A stretch of 64,000 nucleotides of DNA, taken from assembly GCF_003966265.1 (NCBI RefSeq), contig NZ_RXNV01000016.1:27679-91678 (forward strand). The letters run 5' to 3'. Source of the stretch: Shewanella atlantica. Its GTDB lineage: Bacteria; Pseudomonadota; Gammaproteobacteria; Enterobacterales; Shewanellaceae. Shown in pieces: positions 26,572-36,329 of this stretch. Position numbers and translations under genes: made by a program. Position 1 is the first letter of the stretch. Each line of letters opens with the position of its first letter. The notes below the pieces were generated by a model that had not been told where the DNA came from, ran no database searches, and saw only the letters and a program-made list of their open reading frames with translations.

Positions 26572-26784
26572 TGTTAGCTTCTTATTGTGGCCACTTAAGT
26601 TAGTTTCGGCATTCATTGTCGTAAAAACAAGCAGTAAGTATAACTTTGACTCGGAATTTGTTTTTACTGTTTATAATTGCGGATAGAATTCCCGCTATCT
26701 GTTTTGTCTTAGTGTAGTAATAGAATTTTGTCCTATAATCTTTCTGTACCTCTATTGCATTCCACTTATACCCGGTCATAAAAA

Positions 26785-27840
26785 TTGGTCATAAAATTAT
26801 TCCAGAAAATCTTTAATATCAGAGATAATGCTGTCGTTTCTCAGCCTAAAAGTTTCAGTCAGAATCCTGAATTACAGCAGGTATCAAGCAACAAGCTTAA
26901 AGCGAGTATTGAGCCGTTAACTGCTGTTGCAGACGCTGTAGATGTTTCCGCGCTCTTCTATAGTCTGCTTTTTCCTGCAAGAGAAAAAGATCAGGGCGGG
27001 GTCGCTAACAACTTAGAGAAAAATGTTATCGGCGATGTTGAGCGAGCCTTGTCTTCGCCTATGGAGATTGCAGAAAATGTGCTTAAGTTGCCGACTCGTA
27101 TGGCTGAGCTTGATAAGAAGTTGGGCGATGAAAGTGTCGATATTAAGGTATTGCTCGAACTCATTCAGCAAGATCCTGTACTAAGTGTAGAGGTTCTTAA
27201 GCTATGTAACTCACCCGCCTTTAAGCGTTCAGAAAGAGAGGTGACAAGTCTTCAACAAGCGTTCGTGCAATTAGGTCGGGATCAATTAAGACGCTTCGTT
27301 ACCACTTCTTTGGTACGGGAGATGATAGAGATAAAGCCCATCTATTATCGACGCTTTGGTTTGCAGATATGGCGTCACTCTATGCAAGTGGCATTTCTTT
27401 CTGCCGAGTTAGAGGGTGAGTTGTCAAATGAAGATCCCGATACCGCCTTTATGTTAGGTCTGTTACATGATGTGGGTAAGATAGCTATTTTCAAGATGTT
27501 GTTGGATGGGTTTAACTTAGCCGATCCGGGTGAGCTACCCAGTTCCTCGCTGTTCAGGCAGGTGATGACCTCAAAATCATTAAGTTTAAGTGCACTTTTG
27601 GTTAAGTGTTGGCAGTTGCCGGCAAGTTTTGAGACATCTTTGAATGCATTGGCTAATACGAGTACTAAGCCAACAGAAAGGCATGCTGCAGTGGTCTGGC
27701 AGGCGAACTTAATCAGTGAATGCTCAATGCTACATCAAGCCGGAAAATTAGATGAAGCGTGTTTAAACCGGTTACTTACCGATGCTGGTTTGACTCGCGA
27801 AGAGTTTGATATCTTTCATGAAAAGCTGAAAGAGTTTTAA
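26785..27840 (+). CDS. HDOD domain protein (signalling)
   Basis: A 351-residue protein with an HDOD domain (about residues 90-310), a catalytically degenerate relative of HD phosphohydrolases used in bacterial signalling and stress responses. The typical helix signature is visible as LPTRMAELDKKLGDES, LIQQDPVLSVEVLKLCNSPAF, and LGLLHDVGKIAIFK (the HD pair). The N-terminal 80 residues have no recognisable domain. The start is TTG at 26785; no ATG or GTG is available for the first 90 residues, so the start is the weakest part of this call. It is a single-gene unit with a strong terminator at 27841-27872. Confidence 0.85.
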   Translation: MVIKLFQKIFNIRDNAVVSQPKSFSQNPELQQVSSNKLKASIEPLTAVADAVDVSALFYSLLFPAREKDQGGVANNLEKNVIGDVERALSSPMEIAENVLKLPTRMAELDKKLGDESVDIKVLLELIQQDPVLSVEVLKLCNSPAFKRSEREVTSLQQAFVQLGRDQLRRFVTTSLVREMIEIKPIYYRRFGLQIWRHSMQVAFLSAELEGELSNEDPDTAFMLGLLHDVGKIAIFKMLLDGFNLADPGELPSSSLFRQVMTSKSLSLSALLVKCWQLPASFETSLNALANTSTKPTERHAAVVWQANLISECSMLHQAGKLDEACLNRLLTDAGLTREEFDIFHEKLKEF

Positions 27841-27872
27841 AAAAAAGCCTCAGATTTCTCTGAGGCTTTTTT
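27841..27872. terminator. Bidirectional terminator between HDOD gene and glyS
   Basis: AAAAAAGCCTCAGA and TCTGAGGCTTTTTT form a perfect 14-bp stem with a TTTC loop. It follows the HDOD stop directly and serves glyS in the other direction. Confidence 0.9.
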
Positions 27873-27880
27873 CATTTTAC

Positions 27881-27915
27881 TCGAACCTCGAACCTCGAAC
27901 CTCGAACCTCGAACC
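27881..27915. repeat. Five tandem copies of a 7-base unit (TCGAACC)
   Basis: Five exact TCGAACC units, ending 8 bases before the glyS stop. The unit length equals that of the array at 24811-24852. Confidence 0.95.
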
Positions 27916-27922
27916 TTATTGC

Positions 27923-29992
27923 TTACTGTAGCAATGAAATATCGGCAGCATGAAGGAACTGCTCGCGTAGGCTGGATAGTAAAGCCAAGCGGTTGTTTTT
28001 CAGTGCTTCGTCATCGGCCATAACCATCACATCTTCGAAGAAGGTATCGACACTTTCACGCAGACCCGCAAGCAGGGCTAACGCTTCCTGATAGTTAGCA
28101 GCAGCAAACAGCGGTGCCAGTTGTGGCTGCAGTTCGTTTAGCTTTTCAGCCAAGGCTTTCTCTGCATTCTCTACTAATAGACCAGCATCGATAGTTGCCG
28201 GAAGTTCACCCTCAACTTTAGCCAGAATATTAGATACACGCTTGTTAGCTGCGGCCAGTGCCGATGCTTGTTCAAGACTTCTGAAGTGAGATACAGCCTT
28301 GATACGACTATCGAAATCAGCTGGTGATGTAGGGCGACGAGCCAAAACAGCCAAGATAACGTCTACACTAACACCTTGATCTTGATACCAGGCACGGAAA
28401 CGGCCCATGAAGAACTCAAGTACCTGCTCGGCAGCCTTATCATTGGTCAGGTTACTGCCATGTAGCTCTTGTGCCTTAGCGATAAGGTCAACAAGGTTTA
28501 ATGGCAGGTTATTTTCGACGCAGATACGCAGGATACCGATAGCTGCACGGCGAAGTGCGAATGGATCGGCTGCGCCCTTAGGTGCCTGGCCAATACCGAA
28601 GATACCTACTAAGGTATCCAGCTTTTCAGCTAAAGCAACACAGACAGAGACCGGTGCGGTTGGAACCGTGTCACCAGAGAACTTAGGCTTGTATTGCTCT
28701 TGCAGGGCAAGGGCTACCGCTTCTGTTTCACCATTGAGGCGTGCGTAATGCATACCCATGGTGCCCTGAAGATCGGTAAATTCCATAACCATGTTTGTCA
28801 TCAGGTCAGATTTAGACAGTAAGCCTGCGCGAGACGCTTCATCGGCGTTAGCATCTATGCTGTTAGCAATGAAACCGGCCATATCTGAGATACGTGCGAC
28901 ACGATCTTTAATAGTGCCAAGTTGCTTCTGGAATACAACGGTTTCTAAACTGCTAAGACGTGACTCAAGTGAGTCTTTCTTATCGGTTTCGAAGAAGAAT
29001 TCAGCATCGGCAAGACGTGGGCGAACCACTCTTTCGTTACCGGCAATAATCTGCTGTGGATCTTTAGACTCAATATTAGTCACGAAGATGAAATTAGGCA
29101 GTAGTTGTCCGGCTTTATCGAATACAGGGAAGTATTTCTGATCGCCTTTCATGGTGTAAACCAAAGCTTCTGCTGGCACGTCGAGGAATTTCTCTTCGAA
29201 ACTTGCCGTTAATACCACAGGCCATTCAACCAGTGAGGTAACTTCTTCAAGTAGATCATCTTCTAGATCGGCTACACCACCAATTTTAGCGGCAGCGGCT
29301 TCAGCATCAGCTTTAATCTGTGCTTTACGCACTTCATAGTCAGCTTCAACTTTACCTTGCTCTTTTAGTGCCGATAGGTAGTTGTCTGCATGATCTAACT
29401 CGAAGCTTGCCTGGCCCATAAAGCGGTGGCCACGGATCACGCGAGCCGACTTTATACCCAACAACTCACCTTCAATCACTTCGCTACCAAGCATCATAGT
29501 CACTGTGTGTACAGGACGAATGAACTGAGTGCTGTTACTGCCCCAACGCATAGGTTTAGGGATAGGTAGCTTGTCTAACGAACGCTGCGCCATAGCGGCA
29601 ATCAGGCTCTTGGTTTCAACACCAACAACTTTTGCCTGATGTAGTAACCATTCGCCTTTATCGGTTTTAAGGCGGTCAGCTTGCTCAACAGTAATACCAT
29701 TACCACGAGCCCAGCCCATTGCTGCTTTAGTCGGGTTACCGTCAGCATCAAAGGCTTGTGCTACAGCGGGACCACGCTTTTCAACTACCTTGTCTGCCTG
29801 AGCTAGAGCAAGTTGGTTGACGCAGATTGCTAAGCGGCGTGGCGCAGCATGCCATACCGCAGATTCAAAGCTGAGCTCTGCTGTCTTTAGTTCGTCAGTA
29901 AAGTTACTTAGAAAAGACTCCGCAAGCTTACGTAGTGACTTTGGAGGCAGTTCTTCGGTACCGACTTCAATCAGTAAATTTTCAAAATTCAT
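27923..29992 (-). CDS. glyS: Glycyl-tRNA synthetase beta subunit
   Basis: A 689-residue subunit of the alpha2beta2 glycyl-tRNA synthetase, which contacts tRNA. MNFENLLIEVGTEELPPKSL is the standard N-terminus, VIRGHRFMG and the KGDQKYFPVFDKAGQLLPNFIFV stretch (about residues 280-302, quoted for its core QKYFPV) are family motifs, and the C-terminal half is the anticodon-binding region. It follows glyQ by 11 bases. Length is normal. Confidence 0.99.
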   Translation of the reverse strand: MNFENLLIEVGTEELPPKSLRKLAESFLSNFTDELKTAELSFESAVWHAAPRRLAICVNQLALAQADKVVEKRGPAVAQAFDADGNPTKAAMGWARGNGITVEQADRLKTDKGEWLLHQAKVVGVETKSLIAAMAQRSLDKLPIPKPMRWGSNSTQFIRPVHTVTMMLGSEVIEGELLGIKSARVIRGHRFMGQASFELDHADNYLSALKEQGKVEADYEVRKAQIKADAEAAAAKIGGVADLEDDLLEEVTSLVEWPVVLTASFEEKFLDVPAEALVYTMKGDQKYFPVFDKAGQLLPNFIFVTNIESKDPQQIIAGNERVVRPRLADAEFFFETDKKDSLESRLSSLETVVFQKQLGTIKDRVARISDMAGFIANSIDANADEASRAGLLSKSDLMTNMVMEFTDLQGTMGMHYARLNGETEAVALALQEQYKPKFSGDTVPTAPVSVCVALAEKLDTLVGIFGIGQAPKGAADPFALRRAAIGILRICVENNLPLNLVDLIAKAQELHGSNLTNDKAAEQVLEFFMGRFRAWYQDQGVSVDVILAVLARRPTSPADFDSRIKAVSHFRSLEQASALAAANKRVSNILAKVEGELPATIDAGLLVENAEKALAEKLNELQPQLAPLFAAANYQEALALLAGLRESVDTFFEDVMVMADDEALKNNRLALLSSLREQFLHAADISLLQ

Positions 29993-30003
29993 TAGTTAAT
30001 CCT

Positions 30004-30909
30004 CTACTTACCGATTGGGAAGCCAAGTGCTTCACGAGATTGATAGTAAGCTTCAGCTACGCCTTTAGCCATGGTTCGAACGCGTAGAATATAACGCTGA
30101 CGTTCAGTAACCGAGATAGCATGGCGCGCATCAAGTAAGTTAAATGCGTGAGAGGCCTTCATGACTTGCTCATAAGCAGGAAGGGCAAGAGGTTTTTCTA
30201 ATGTGAGAAGGTGCTGACAAGCTACTTCACAATCATCAAATGCCTTAAATAATACTTCAACATTAGCGTGTTCAAAGTTATAAGCTGATTGCTCAACTTC
30301 ATTCTGGTGGAAGATATCACCATACATAACTTTGCCCATTGGACCGTCTGTCCAGACAAGGTCGTAGACGTTATCGACTTCCTGGATGTACATTGCAAGA
30401 CGTTCAAGACCATAAGTGATCTCACCGGTAACAGGTTTACACTCTAGTCCACCCACTTGCTGGAAGTAAGTAAATTGCGATACTTCCATACCGTTTAACC
30501 AGACTTCCCAGCCAAGACCCCAGGCACCCAGAGTTGGTGATTCCCAGTTGTCTTCAACGAAGCGCACGTCATGAATATCCATGTCGATACCTGCGGCTGC
30601 TAAAGAACCAAGGTAAAGCTCTTGAATATTATCCGGAGACGGCTTTAACACTACCTGGAATTGATAGAAGTGTTGTAGGCGATTAGGGTTGTCGCCATAA
30701 CGGCCATCAGTAGGGCGGCGACTAGGTTGAACATAAGCACAGCTCATAGGCTCTGGGCCTAATGCTCGTAAGAAGGTCATAGGGTGGAATGTACCCGCAC
30801 CTACTTCCATGTCCAATGGTTGAACAATTGCGCAACCTTGCTGCGCCCAGAACTCCTGCAGGGTCATAATGAAACCCTGGAATGTCTTTACGTCATGTTT
30901 CGTCGTCAT
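30004..30909 (-). CDS. glyQ: Glycyl-tRNA synthetase alpha subunit
   Basis: A 301-residue catalytic subunit of bacterial glycyl-tRNA synthetase. The signature TFQGFIMTLQEFWAQQGC, the GAGTFHPMTFLRALGPEP stretch and RRPTDGRYGDNPNRLQ are strongly conserved and contain the class II active-site motifs. It is the first gene of the glyQ-glyS operon. It is divergent from tag, and the 156-base gap between them holds both promoters. Confidence 0.99.
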   Translation of the reverse strand: MTTKHDVKTFQGFIMTLQEFWAQQGCAIVQPLDMEVGAGTFHPMTFLRALGPEPMSCAYVQPSRRPTDGRYGDNPNRLQHFYQFQVVLKPSPDNIQELYLGSLAAAGIDMDIHDVRFVEDNWESPTLGAWGLGWEVWLNGMEVSQFTYFQQVGGLECKPVTGEITYGLERLAMYIQEVDNVYDLVWTDGPMGKVMYGDIFHQNEVEQSAYNFEHANVEVLFKAFDDCEVACQHLLTLEKPLALPAYEQVMKASHAFNLLDARHAISVTERQRYILRVRTMAKGVAEAYYQSREALGFPIGK

Positions 30910-31065
30910 GTCTACTATCTACGCCGTCAGGATGAAACCAACCTTTCTTTATGCTATTTCAGCATGCAGAGCTAGCTTGGAAATATAAAAAATGGTTTCG
31001 ATTATACCTTGTAGGTTTAGTCATATGTAGGTTATTTTTTATCTCACAAGATAAAAATTGGAAAA

Positions 31066-31671
31066 ATGACCATGGAAATGCAACGTTGTAGCTGGGTTGG
31101 GGCCGATGACATCTATCAGGCGTACCATGATGAGGTGTGGGGGCGTCCTGTTTATGACAGTCAGGAGCTATTTGCAAAGCTCTGTTTAGATGGTCAACAG
31201 GCGGGTCTGTCCTGGATCACTATTCTCAAGAAACAACAGAACTATGAATTGGCTTTCGCTAATTTCGACCCTGCGATTATCGCTGAATTTGACGATGAAA
31301 AAGTTGAAGCCTTGCTCCAGGATAAGGGCATAGTGCGTAACAGATTAAAGGTAAACTCGATCATAAAAAATGCCAGAGGTTATATGGCCCACTTTTCTGA
31401 CATTGAGGGTGAGCAGGGCAATGATTTCTCCGAGTTCCTGTGGAGCTTCGTCGGTGGGAAACCCATAGTGAATAGATTTAAGACTATGGCTGAGGTTCCA
31501 GCTCAGACTCCTGAGTCGGAAGCAATGTCTAAAGCATTGAAAAAACTTGGGTTTAATTTTGTAGGTCCGACAATTTGTTATGCGTTTATGCAGGCTGTGG
31601 GTATGGTTAACGATCATACAACAGATTGTTTTTGTTATGGTTTACATGAAACAGAATCCGAGCGAAAATAA
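31066..31671 (+). CDS. tag: DNA-3-methyladenine glycosylase I
   Basis: A 201-residue repair enzyme that removes 3-methyladenine from alkylated DNA. RCSWVGADDIYQAYHDEVWGRPV is the N-terminal signature (quoted for RCSWVG and YHDEVWG), LCLDGQQAGLSWITILKK the central one, and FVGPTICYAFMQAVGMVNDH followed by DCFCY the C-terminal one. Cys8, His21, the His in NDHTTDC and its Cys correspond to the zinc ligands of the family. ATG codons at 31072 and 31078 are possible alternative starts. It is a single gene next to the broken MFS gene. Confidence 0.95.
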   Translation: MTMEMQRCSWVGADDIYQAYHDEVWGRPVYDSQELFAKLCLDGQQAGLSWITILKKQQNYELAFANFDPAIIAEFDDEKVEALLQDKGIVRNRLKVNSIIKNARGYMAHFSDIEGEQGNDFSEFLWSFVGGKPIVNRFKTMAEVPAQTPESEAMSKALKKLGFNFVGPTICYAFMQAVGMVNDHTTDCFCYGLHETESERK

Positions 31672-31739
31672 CTCTCCTTTTACTGGAAGCGGCTTAAGCC
31701 CGTTTCTCTGTTCGTCGTTCGGTTTTGGATCTTGTGTTG

Positions 31740-32923
31740 ATGAGTCATAAAAGCTCTGCCTTTATTTGGTGTTCTAACTACGTTTTTCAGTTCTTCTTTT
31801 GTTTTGGAATATTTCTCCCTTTCTATCAACTTTGGTTGAGTGATCAGGGGATGGGTAGCGAGAGCATAGGTATAATTCTGGCCGTAGGCTTAATGAGCCG
31901 TTGCGTGGCAAGCATAGTCGGTGGGATATTAGCCAAGCATGAGAGTCAGTATCAAAATGCACTCAGACTGGTCAGTGCCTTGGGTCTGTGTACCGCAGTT
32001 TCTATGGTTTATTGGAGCCCAAGTTTTTATCATCTGTTGATATTAACGGTGTTGTTTAATGCCGCCATAGCTCCGGTGTTTGGATTATCCGATGCGATTA
32101 TCGCCACTCTGGACAAGAGAAAAGTCCTCAGTTACGGACCGACCCGCATGTGGGGGTCATTGGGTTTTGTCGGAGCGACTGTGGTTGGCGGCTATTGCTT
32201 TGAGCTTTGGACTATTAGCGTACTGCCTATCATCCTCATTATCAGCTGTAGCTTGATGCTGTTTTCGGTAACTCTAAGGTGTCCTGATCTACAAACACAG
32301 CGATCGCAACATAAAACTTTAGAAGAAGATGGCAAGCACTGGCTGGGTGCCGAACTGATCCTCTTGTTGGGGATATTATCTTTATTGCAGGGCAGTCATG
32401 GCTTCTTTTACGGATTCAGCTCTGTCTATTGGCAAGAGATAGGTATCGCTGAAGGGGTTATAGGCTACCTGTGGGGGATATCCATAGTCAGTGAGATTCT
32501 GGTATTTATCTTTGCTAATAAAGTTTTTAGTAATGTGTCTCCTAAGCTGTTATTGCAAATTGCCTGTATTGGCGTACTTATTCGATGGGGAGCACTTTCA
32601 ATTGCTGAGCAACCCTTGTTCATTGCATTGAGTCAAACCTTGCACGGAGTCAAACCTTGCACGGAGTCACATTTGCAATGACCCACCTTGCTGCAATTAA
32701 GTCTATTCAGTTGTATCTGCCGGAATCGCAGATGGCAAAATTTCAAGGTTTGTATAATGGACTATATATGGCTGTGACGGCATTAGTAACTTTCATAACT
32801 GGTTATCTGTTCGATAGCCTTAAAGCCGATCTGTTTATCGCGATGGCTCTTTTTGGTGTAGTTGGATTTGTGCTCACTTTTTCTTTGAGTCTGAAACCGA
32901 TCAAACAGCCCGTCACAGAATAA
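31740..32923 (+). pseudogene. MFS transporter (HcaT/MFS_1-like), frameshifted by a 17-bp tandem duplication
   Basis: The reading frame encodes a 12-helix major facilitator of the 3-phenylpropionate/nucleoside permease-like type. It is interrupted at 32631-32664, where AGTCAAACCTTGCACGG occurs twice in tandem. The extra 17 bases shift the frame; the first part stops at 32681 and the second part (32657-32923) continues in another frame. Removing one copy joins ALSQTLHG to VTFAMTHLAAIK without a break, restoring about 390 residues. The second part retains good transmembrane sequence, so the lesion looks recent. The start is ATG at 31740 (a TTG at 31725 is also in frame). It could be a dead gene, or an on/off switch. 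Confidence 0.85.
32631..32664 (+). repeat. 17-bp direct tandem repeat causing the frameshift
   Basis: Two exact AGTCAAACCTTGCACGG units (32631-32647 and 32648-32664), followed by a partial AGTCA. Confidence 0.97.
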
Positions 32924-32944
32924 GATGCATCGAGGTTAGATATT

Positions 32945-32978
32945 AAAAAAGAGTGTTCCACGTGGAACACTCTTTTTT
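32945..32978. terminator. Perfect 34-bp palindrome: terminator that contains a parS-like site
   Basis: The stem runs from AAAAAAGAGTGTTCCAC to its exact complement ending in TTTTTT. It follows the MFS pseudogene and lies before the convergent amidohydrolase gene, so it can terminate both. Its centre, 32955-32968, is the perfect parS 14-mer. Confidence 0.9.
32955..32968. promoter_or_regulatory. parS: parS-like site, GTTCCACGTGGAAC
   Basis: A perfect palindrome, at the centre of the 34-bp terminator hairpin. Confidence 0.8.
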
Positions 32979-33083
32979 TGCTTTTTGAATCAGCTCCTAC
33001 AAATTAGTTTTCAGAATAAATACAAATTTGGCAATTTTTGATCCATTTTTAAATTTTCCTGAAACTAATTTTTTAGGGGCTAC

Positions 33084-36000
33084 TTAGTCATTGGTGCGAT
33101 TTTCAAAAAAGAACGTTTTTCTCTCTTTACCGTTATTTTTGGATCCACCATTGAGCTGATTCATCGTTTCTGCGTTATAGAGTTTGCCGTTGACCATAGT
33201 ATAAGTAACGCGATCGGTGACGCGAATATCTTCCAGCGGGTTTCCATCGATCACAATCAGATCGGCAAGCTTACCTTGCTTGATAGAACCGATTTGATGA
33301 TCCATGGCAAAATGTTTCGCCGGATTAATGGTCGCGGTTTTTAATACCTCAAGGTTACTCATTCCACCCTGGGCAAACATCCACATCTCCCAATGAGCGG
33401 CTAAGCCTTCACGCTGACCATGGGCACCGATATTAGGTTTCACACCAAGGTCGTTCATCTCATTAGCCACGCGAGCCACGTTGAAATGGTTGTAGTGTTC
33501 ATCTGGAGCAGTAGGACGTCGCATCGAGCGCGCCTGGAGCAGATCGGCAGGTACATACATGGAGAGTCTTGGGTGAGCCCATACATCGGTTTTGTCATAC
33601 CAGTAATTCTCACCGGAAATTCCACCATAGGCGACCACTAAGGTTGGTGTATAACCAACCTTAGTCTGGCTCCAGAACTGCTTGATGTCATTATAGATCG
33701 ATGCCGCAGGTAGCGAATGCTCGATACCGGTATGGCCATCGGCTATCATCGTCAGGTTGTGCTGAAGCAAACTTCCACCTTCGGGGACTACCATCATCTC
33801 GAGTTCGCGTGCCGCAGCGATAACTTGTTGTCGCTGATTACGACGGGGCTGGTTATAGCTTTTCACACTGAATGCGCCGACTTTCTTGAGGCGCTCTAAA
33901 TGAAATTTAGCATCATCCAGCGAATCTATATGTGAGGTGTAACCCGGTGCATTGGCACCATACAAAATAGTACCCGTAGAGAAGATACGAGGGCCAGCTA
34001 TGTTACCCGCTTTCTGTTGCTCCGAAGCGGCAAAAATCTCTGTGGTGTCATTGGATGGGTCATGAATAGTGGTTACACCAAGGGATAGGTTTGAGTACAG
34101 CTCCCAGTTCTGTTGCGGAATAATTTCATCTTCGCCCTGTGAGCCGTGAGCGTGTGCATCGAACAGACCCGGCATTATGGTCTTGCCGCTTATGTCGACC
34201 AGCGTAGCGCCTTCGGGTACCTCTGTATCGGCACCACCAACCGCAACTATGTGGTTGTCTTTGACTATGACAATGCCGCTTTCGATCACCTTGTCATCTT
34301 CCATGGTGATGATTTTTCCGCCCACGAAGGCGATTGTTCCACGTGGAACATCGGCTTTGTGAGTAAAGCCGAGGTCGGTGACTTGTGGTTCAATGGCTTT
34401 AGCTTGTTCATTGTCAGCGGACTTATCTTTGGCTTTATATGTCGTGTCGACTTTGACTTGATAGAGCTCTGGGCCCAAGGTCCAATAAAGCTGATTGCTA
34501 TCATTGTTCCAACTGATGCTTTCACCGGCGCGAACGCTGAGCTGGGTGACAGGAAGGTTATTGGCTTTCGGGCCTATCTCTATGGTTTCGCCATGCTTAG
34601 CAAAAGGGGTAACCCATACCTTGAAGCGCTCGGCAAAGGCGAGTTGTTTGCCATCGGGAGAGATACGGAATTCGGTGGCATGCTTACTCGTGTAATGCAC
34701 TCGTTTCTGGAAACCATCTAAGTTTATCGAGGCTAACTCTGGTGTTTCACCGTGATCCATAAAGTAGATACGATCAGAGTCGCTACCAAATTGTGGCTGG
34801 TAGCCATCGGGAGTGATCTTGATGTTGTCTTTGCCTTTAATGTCTACCCTATATAGTCCCGTCTCCTGAGACCAGCTTCTTGGCGTTATATATCCGCCTT
34901 TGGCTTTACGGTAAACCACAAACGAGCCATTGGGTGAGAAGGTGGGCTCTACGTATTTTCCCGGTTCCTTGGTTAAGGTTTTCACTCTCTTGTTTCTCAG
35001 GCTGACTATGCGAACGCTACCTTGTTCCTGATCGTCCCAGGTAGTGAATACAATACTCTTACCGTCACGGGACCACTGAGGAAAAAGCTCTCTCAGTTCC
35101 GGATCCAGCTTAGTTAACCGAGTGCGTTTACCATTAGCCTTTCCGTTAGAGATAGGCTTAACCCAAAGCTTACCCAATGCTTCATAGACTACCTTGTTGC
35201 CGTCGGGAGATACCTGTGCCATACGCAGCATCTTCACATCGAACTTATCCTGATCAAGATCTTGGGTGAAACGAACGGCGGGTTGTACGTCGAGTTGAGT
35301 CTTGATTGAGAAGGGGATCGGCTTGACTGACTTTGATTCAACATCAAGCTTATTGATCTTACCACCGGCCCAGAAGACGATCTCTTCATTGTCTGCCGTC
35401 CAACTCATGGTCGGATAGACGCCATGAATGGCCCAGGTCTCCTGCATGTCTCTATCTAAGCTACCGTAGAGTTTCTCGGTTTCTCCGGACCTGAGATCTA
35501 ACATATAGAGTGATGACTGAAATCCGTCTCGCTTTATGTATGCCAGCTTCTTACCGTCAGGGCTGGGGGTCGGGCGTATCGCGCCGCCGGTACCTTCGAT
35601 TAATGTTTCGATGTCACCGGTTTGGGTGTCATAACGCTTAATCTTATAGATGCCTTTTACTGAGTCTTTGGAGTAATGGAATGTTTTTCCCGGTGTGGCA
35701 TCCTGGCTGAAATAGATATAACGACCATCGGGCGAGTAGGCGGGTTCGCCGAGATCTTTTTGTTCGTTTGGCCGTTTGGTTAACTTAACCCCTTCGCCGC
35801 CGGCAACATGGTACATCCAGACTTCGCCTGCACCTAAGCTTCGAGAACCGGTGTAGTGTTTACGGGCAACCAGGTATTGAGAATCGGGACTCCAGGCAGG
35901 GCTGTTAAGTAGTCTGAACGTCTCTTCGGTTACCGCTCTTGGGTTGCTTCCATCGGCCTCCATAATCCAAATATTATCGCCACCATCCTCATCGGAGGTG

Positions 36001-36329
36001 AAGGCGATATATTTACCATCCGGGCTGTAGACGGGCTGCATCTGCCAGGCTATGCCTTTGGCCAGTACTTTAGCCTCGCCACCCTTCATCGGGATCTGGT
36101 AGATATCACCTAACATATCAAACACGATATGTTTGCCATCCGGGCTGACACTGACGTTCATCCAGGTGCCTTCGGAAACGTCGATATTCACCTGCTCTAA
36201 GGGGGCGTTTGCAGGAGCATTTACCTGCCAGGCTGGCTCTTTATCTGATTTGGTTTCCTCTGCGAAAATGGGAGGGCTGAAGCTGAGTGCTATCGCTGCA
36301 CATAGTGGGGTTAACTTATGTTTTAACAT
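33084..36329 (-). CDS. Amidohydrolase with N-terminal WD40/TolB-like propeller
   Basis: A 1081-residue exported protein. Residues 1-23 form a signal peptide ending FAEE. Residues about 45-640 are a beta-propeller built of repeated SPDGK-type blades (VSPDGKHIVF, YSPDGKYIAF, SPDGKKLAYI), as in TolB and prolyl oligopeptidases. The rest is an amidohydrolase: PGLFDAHAHG at about residues 719-728 gives the metal-binding HxH, and IEHSLP and GAHGQREGLAAHWEM carry later metal/active-site histidines. The family includes imidazolonepropionase-like periplasmic hydrolases; the substrate is unknown. A parS-like site at 34336-34349 is embedded in it. It ends convergently against the broken MFS gene. Confidence 0.85.
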   Translation of the reverse strand: MLKHKLTPLCAAIALSFSPPIFAEETKSDKEPAWQVNAPANAPLEQVNIDVSEGTWMNVSVSPDGKHIVFDMLGDIYQIPMKGGEAKVLAKGIAWQMQPVYSPDGKYIAFTSDEDGGDNIWIMEADGSNPRAVTEETFRLLNSPAWSPDSQYLVARKHYTGSRSLGAGEVWMYHVAGGEGVKLTKRPNEQKDLGEPAYSPDGRYIYFSQDATPGKTFHYSKDSVKGIYKIKRYDTQTGDIETLIEGTGGAIRPTPSPDGKKLAYIKRDGFQSSLYMLDLRSGETEKLYGSLDRDMQETWAIHGVYPTMSWTADNEEIVFWAGGKINKLDVESKSVKPIPFSIKTQLDVQPAVRFTQDLDQDKFDVKMLRMAQVSPDGNKVVYEALGKLWVKPISNGKANGKRTRLTKLDPELRELFPQWSRDGKSIVFTTWDDQEQGSVRIVSLRNKRVKTLTKEPGKYVEPTFSPNGSFVVYRKAKGGYITPRSWSQETGLYRVDIKGKDNIKITPDGYQPQFGSDSDRIYFMDHGETPELASINLDGFQKRVHYTSKHATEFRISPDGKQLAFAERFKVWVTPFAKHGETIEIGPKANNLPVTQLSVRAGESISWNNDSNQLYWTLGPELYQVKVDTTYKAKDKSADNEQAKAIEPQVTDLGFTHKADVPRGTIAFVGGKIITMEDDKVIESGIVIVKDNHIVAVGGADTEVPEGATLVDISGKTIMPGLFDAHAHGSQGEDEIIPQQNWELYSNLSLGVTTIHDPSNDTTEIFAASEQQKAGNIAGPRIFSTGTILYGANAPGYTSHIDSLDDAKFHLERLKKVGAFSVKSYNQPRRNQRQQVIAAARELEMMVVPEGGSLLQHNLTMIADGHTGIEHSLPAASIYNDIKQFWSQTKVGYTPTLVVAYGGISGENYWYDKTDVWAHPRLSMYVPADLLQARSMRRPTAPDEHYNHFNVARVANEMNDLGVKPNIGAHGQREGLAAHWEMWMFAQGGMSNLEVLKTATINPAKHFAMDHQIGSIKQGKLADLIVIDGNPLEDIRVTDRVTYTMVNGKLYNAETMNQLNGGSKNNGKERKTFFFENRTND
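34336..34349. promoter_or_regulatory. parS: parS-like site, GTTCCACGTGGAAC
   Basis: A perfect palindrome inside the amidohydrolase gene, coding VPRGT on the reverse strand. Confidence 0.8.

Noticed and set aside
32657..32923. Independent small membrane protein gene
   Set aside because: It is the C-terminal part of the frameshifted MFS transporter; the 17-bp duplication explains the split.
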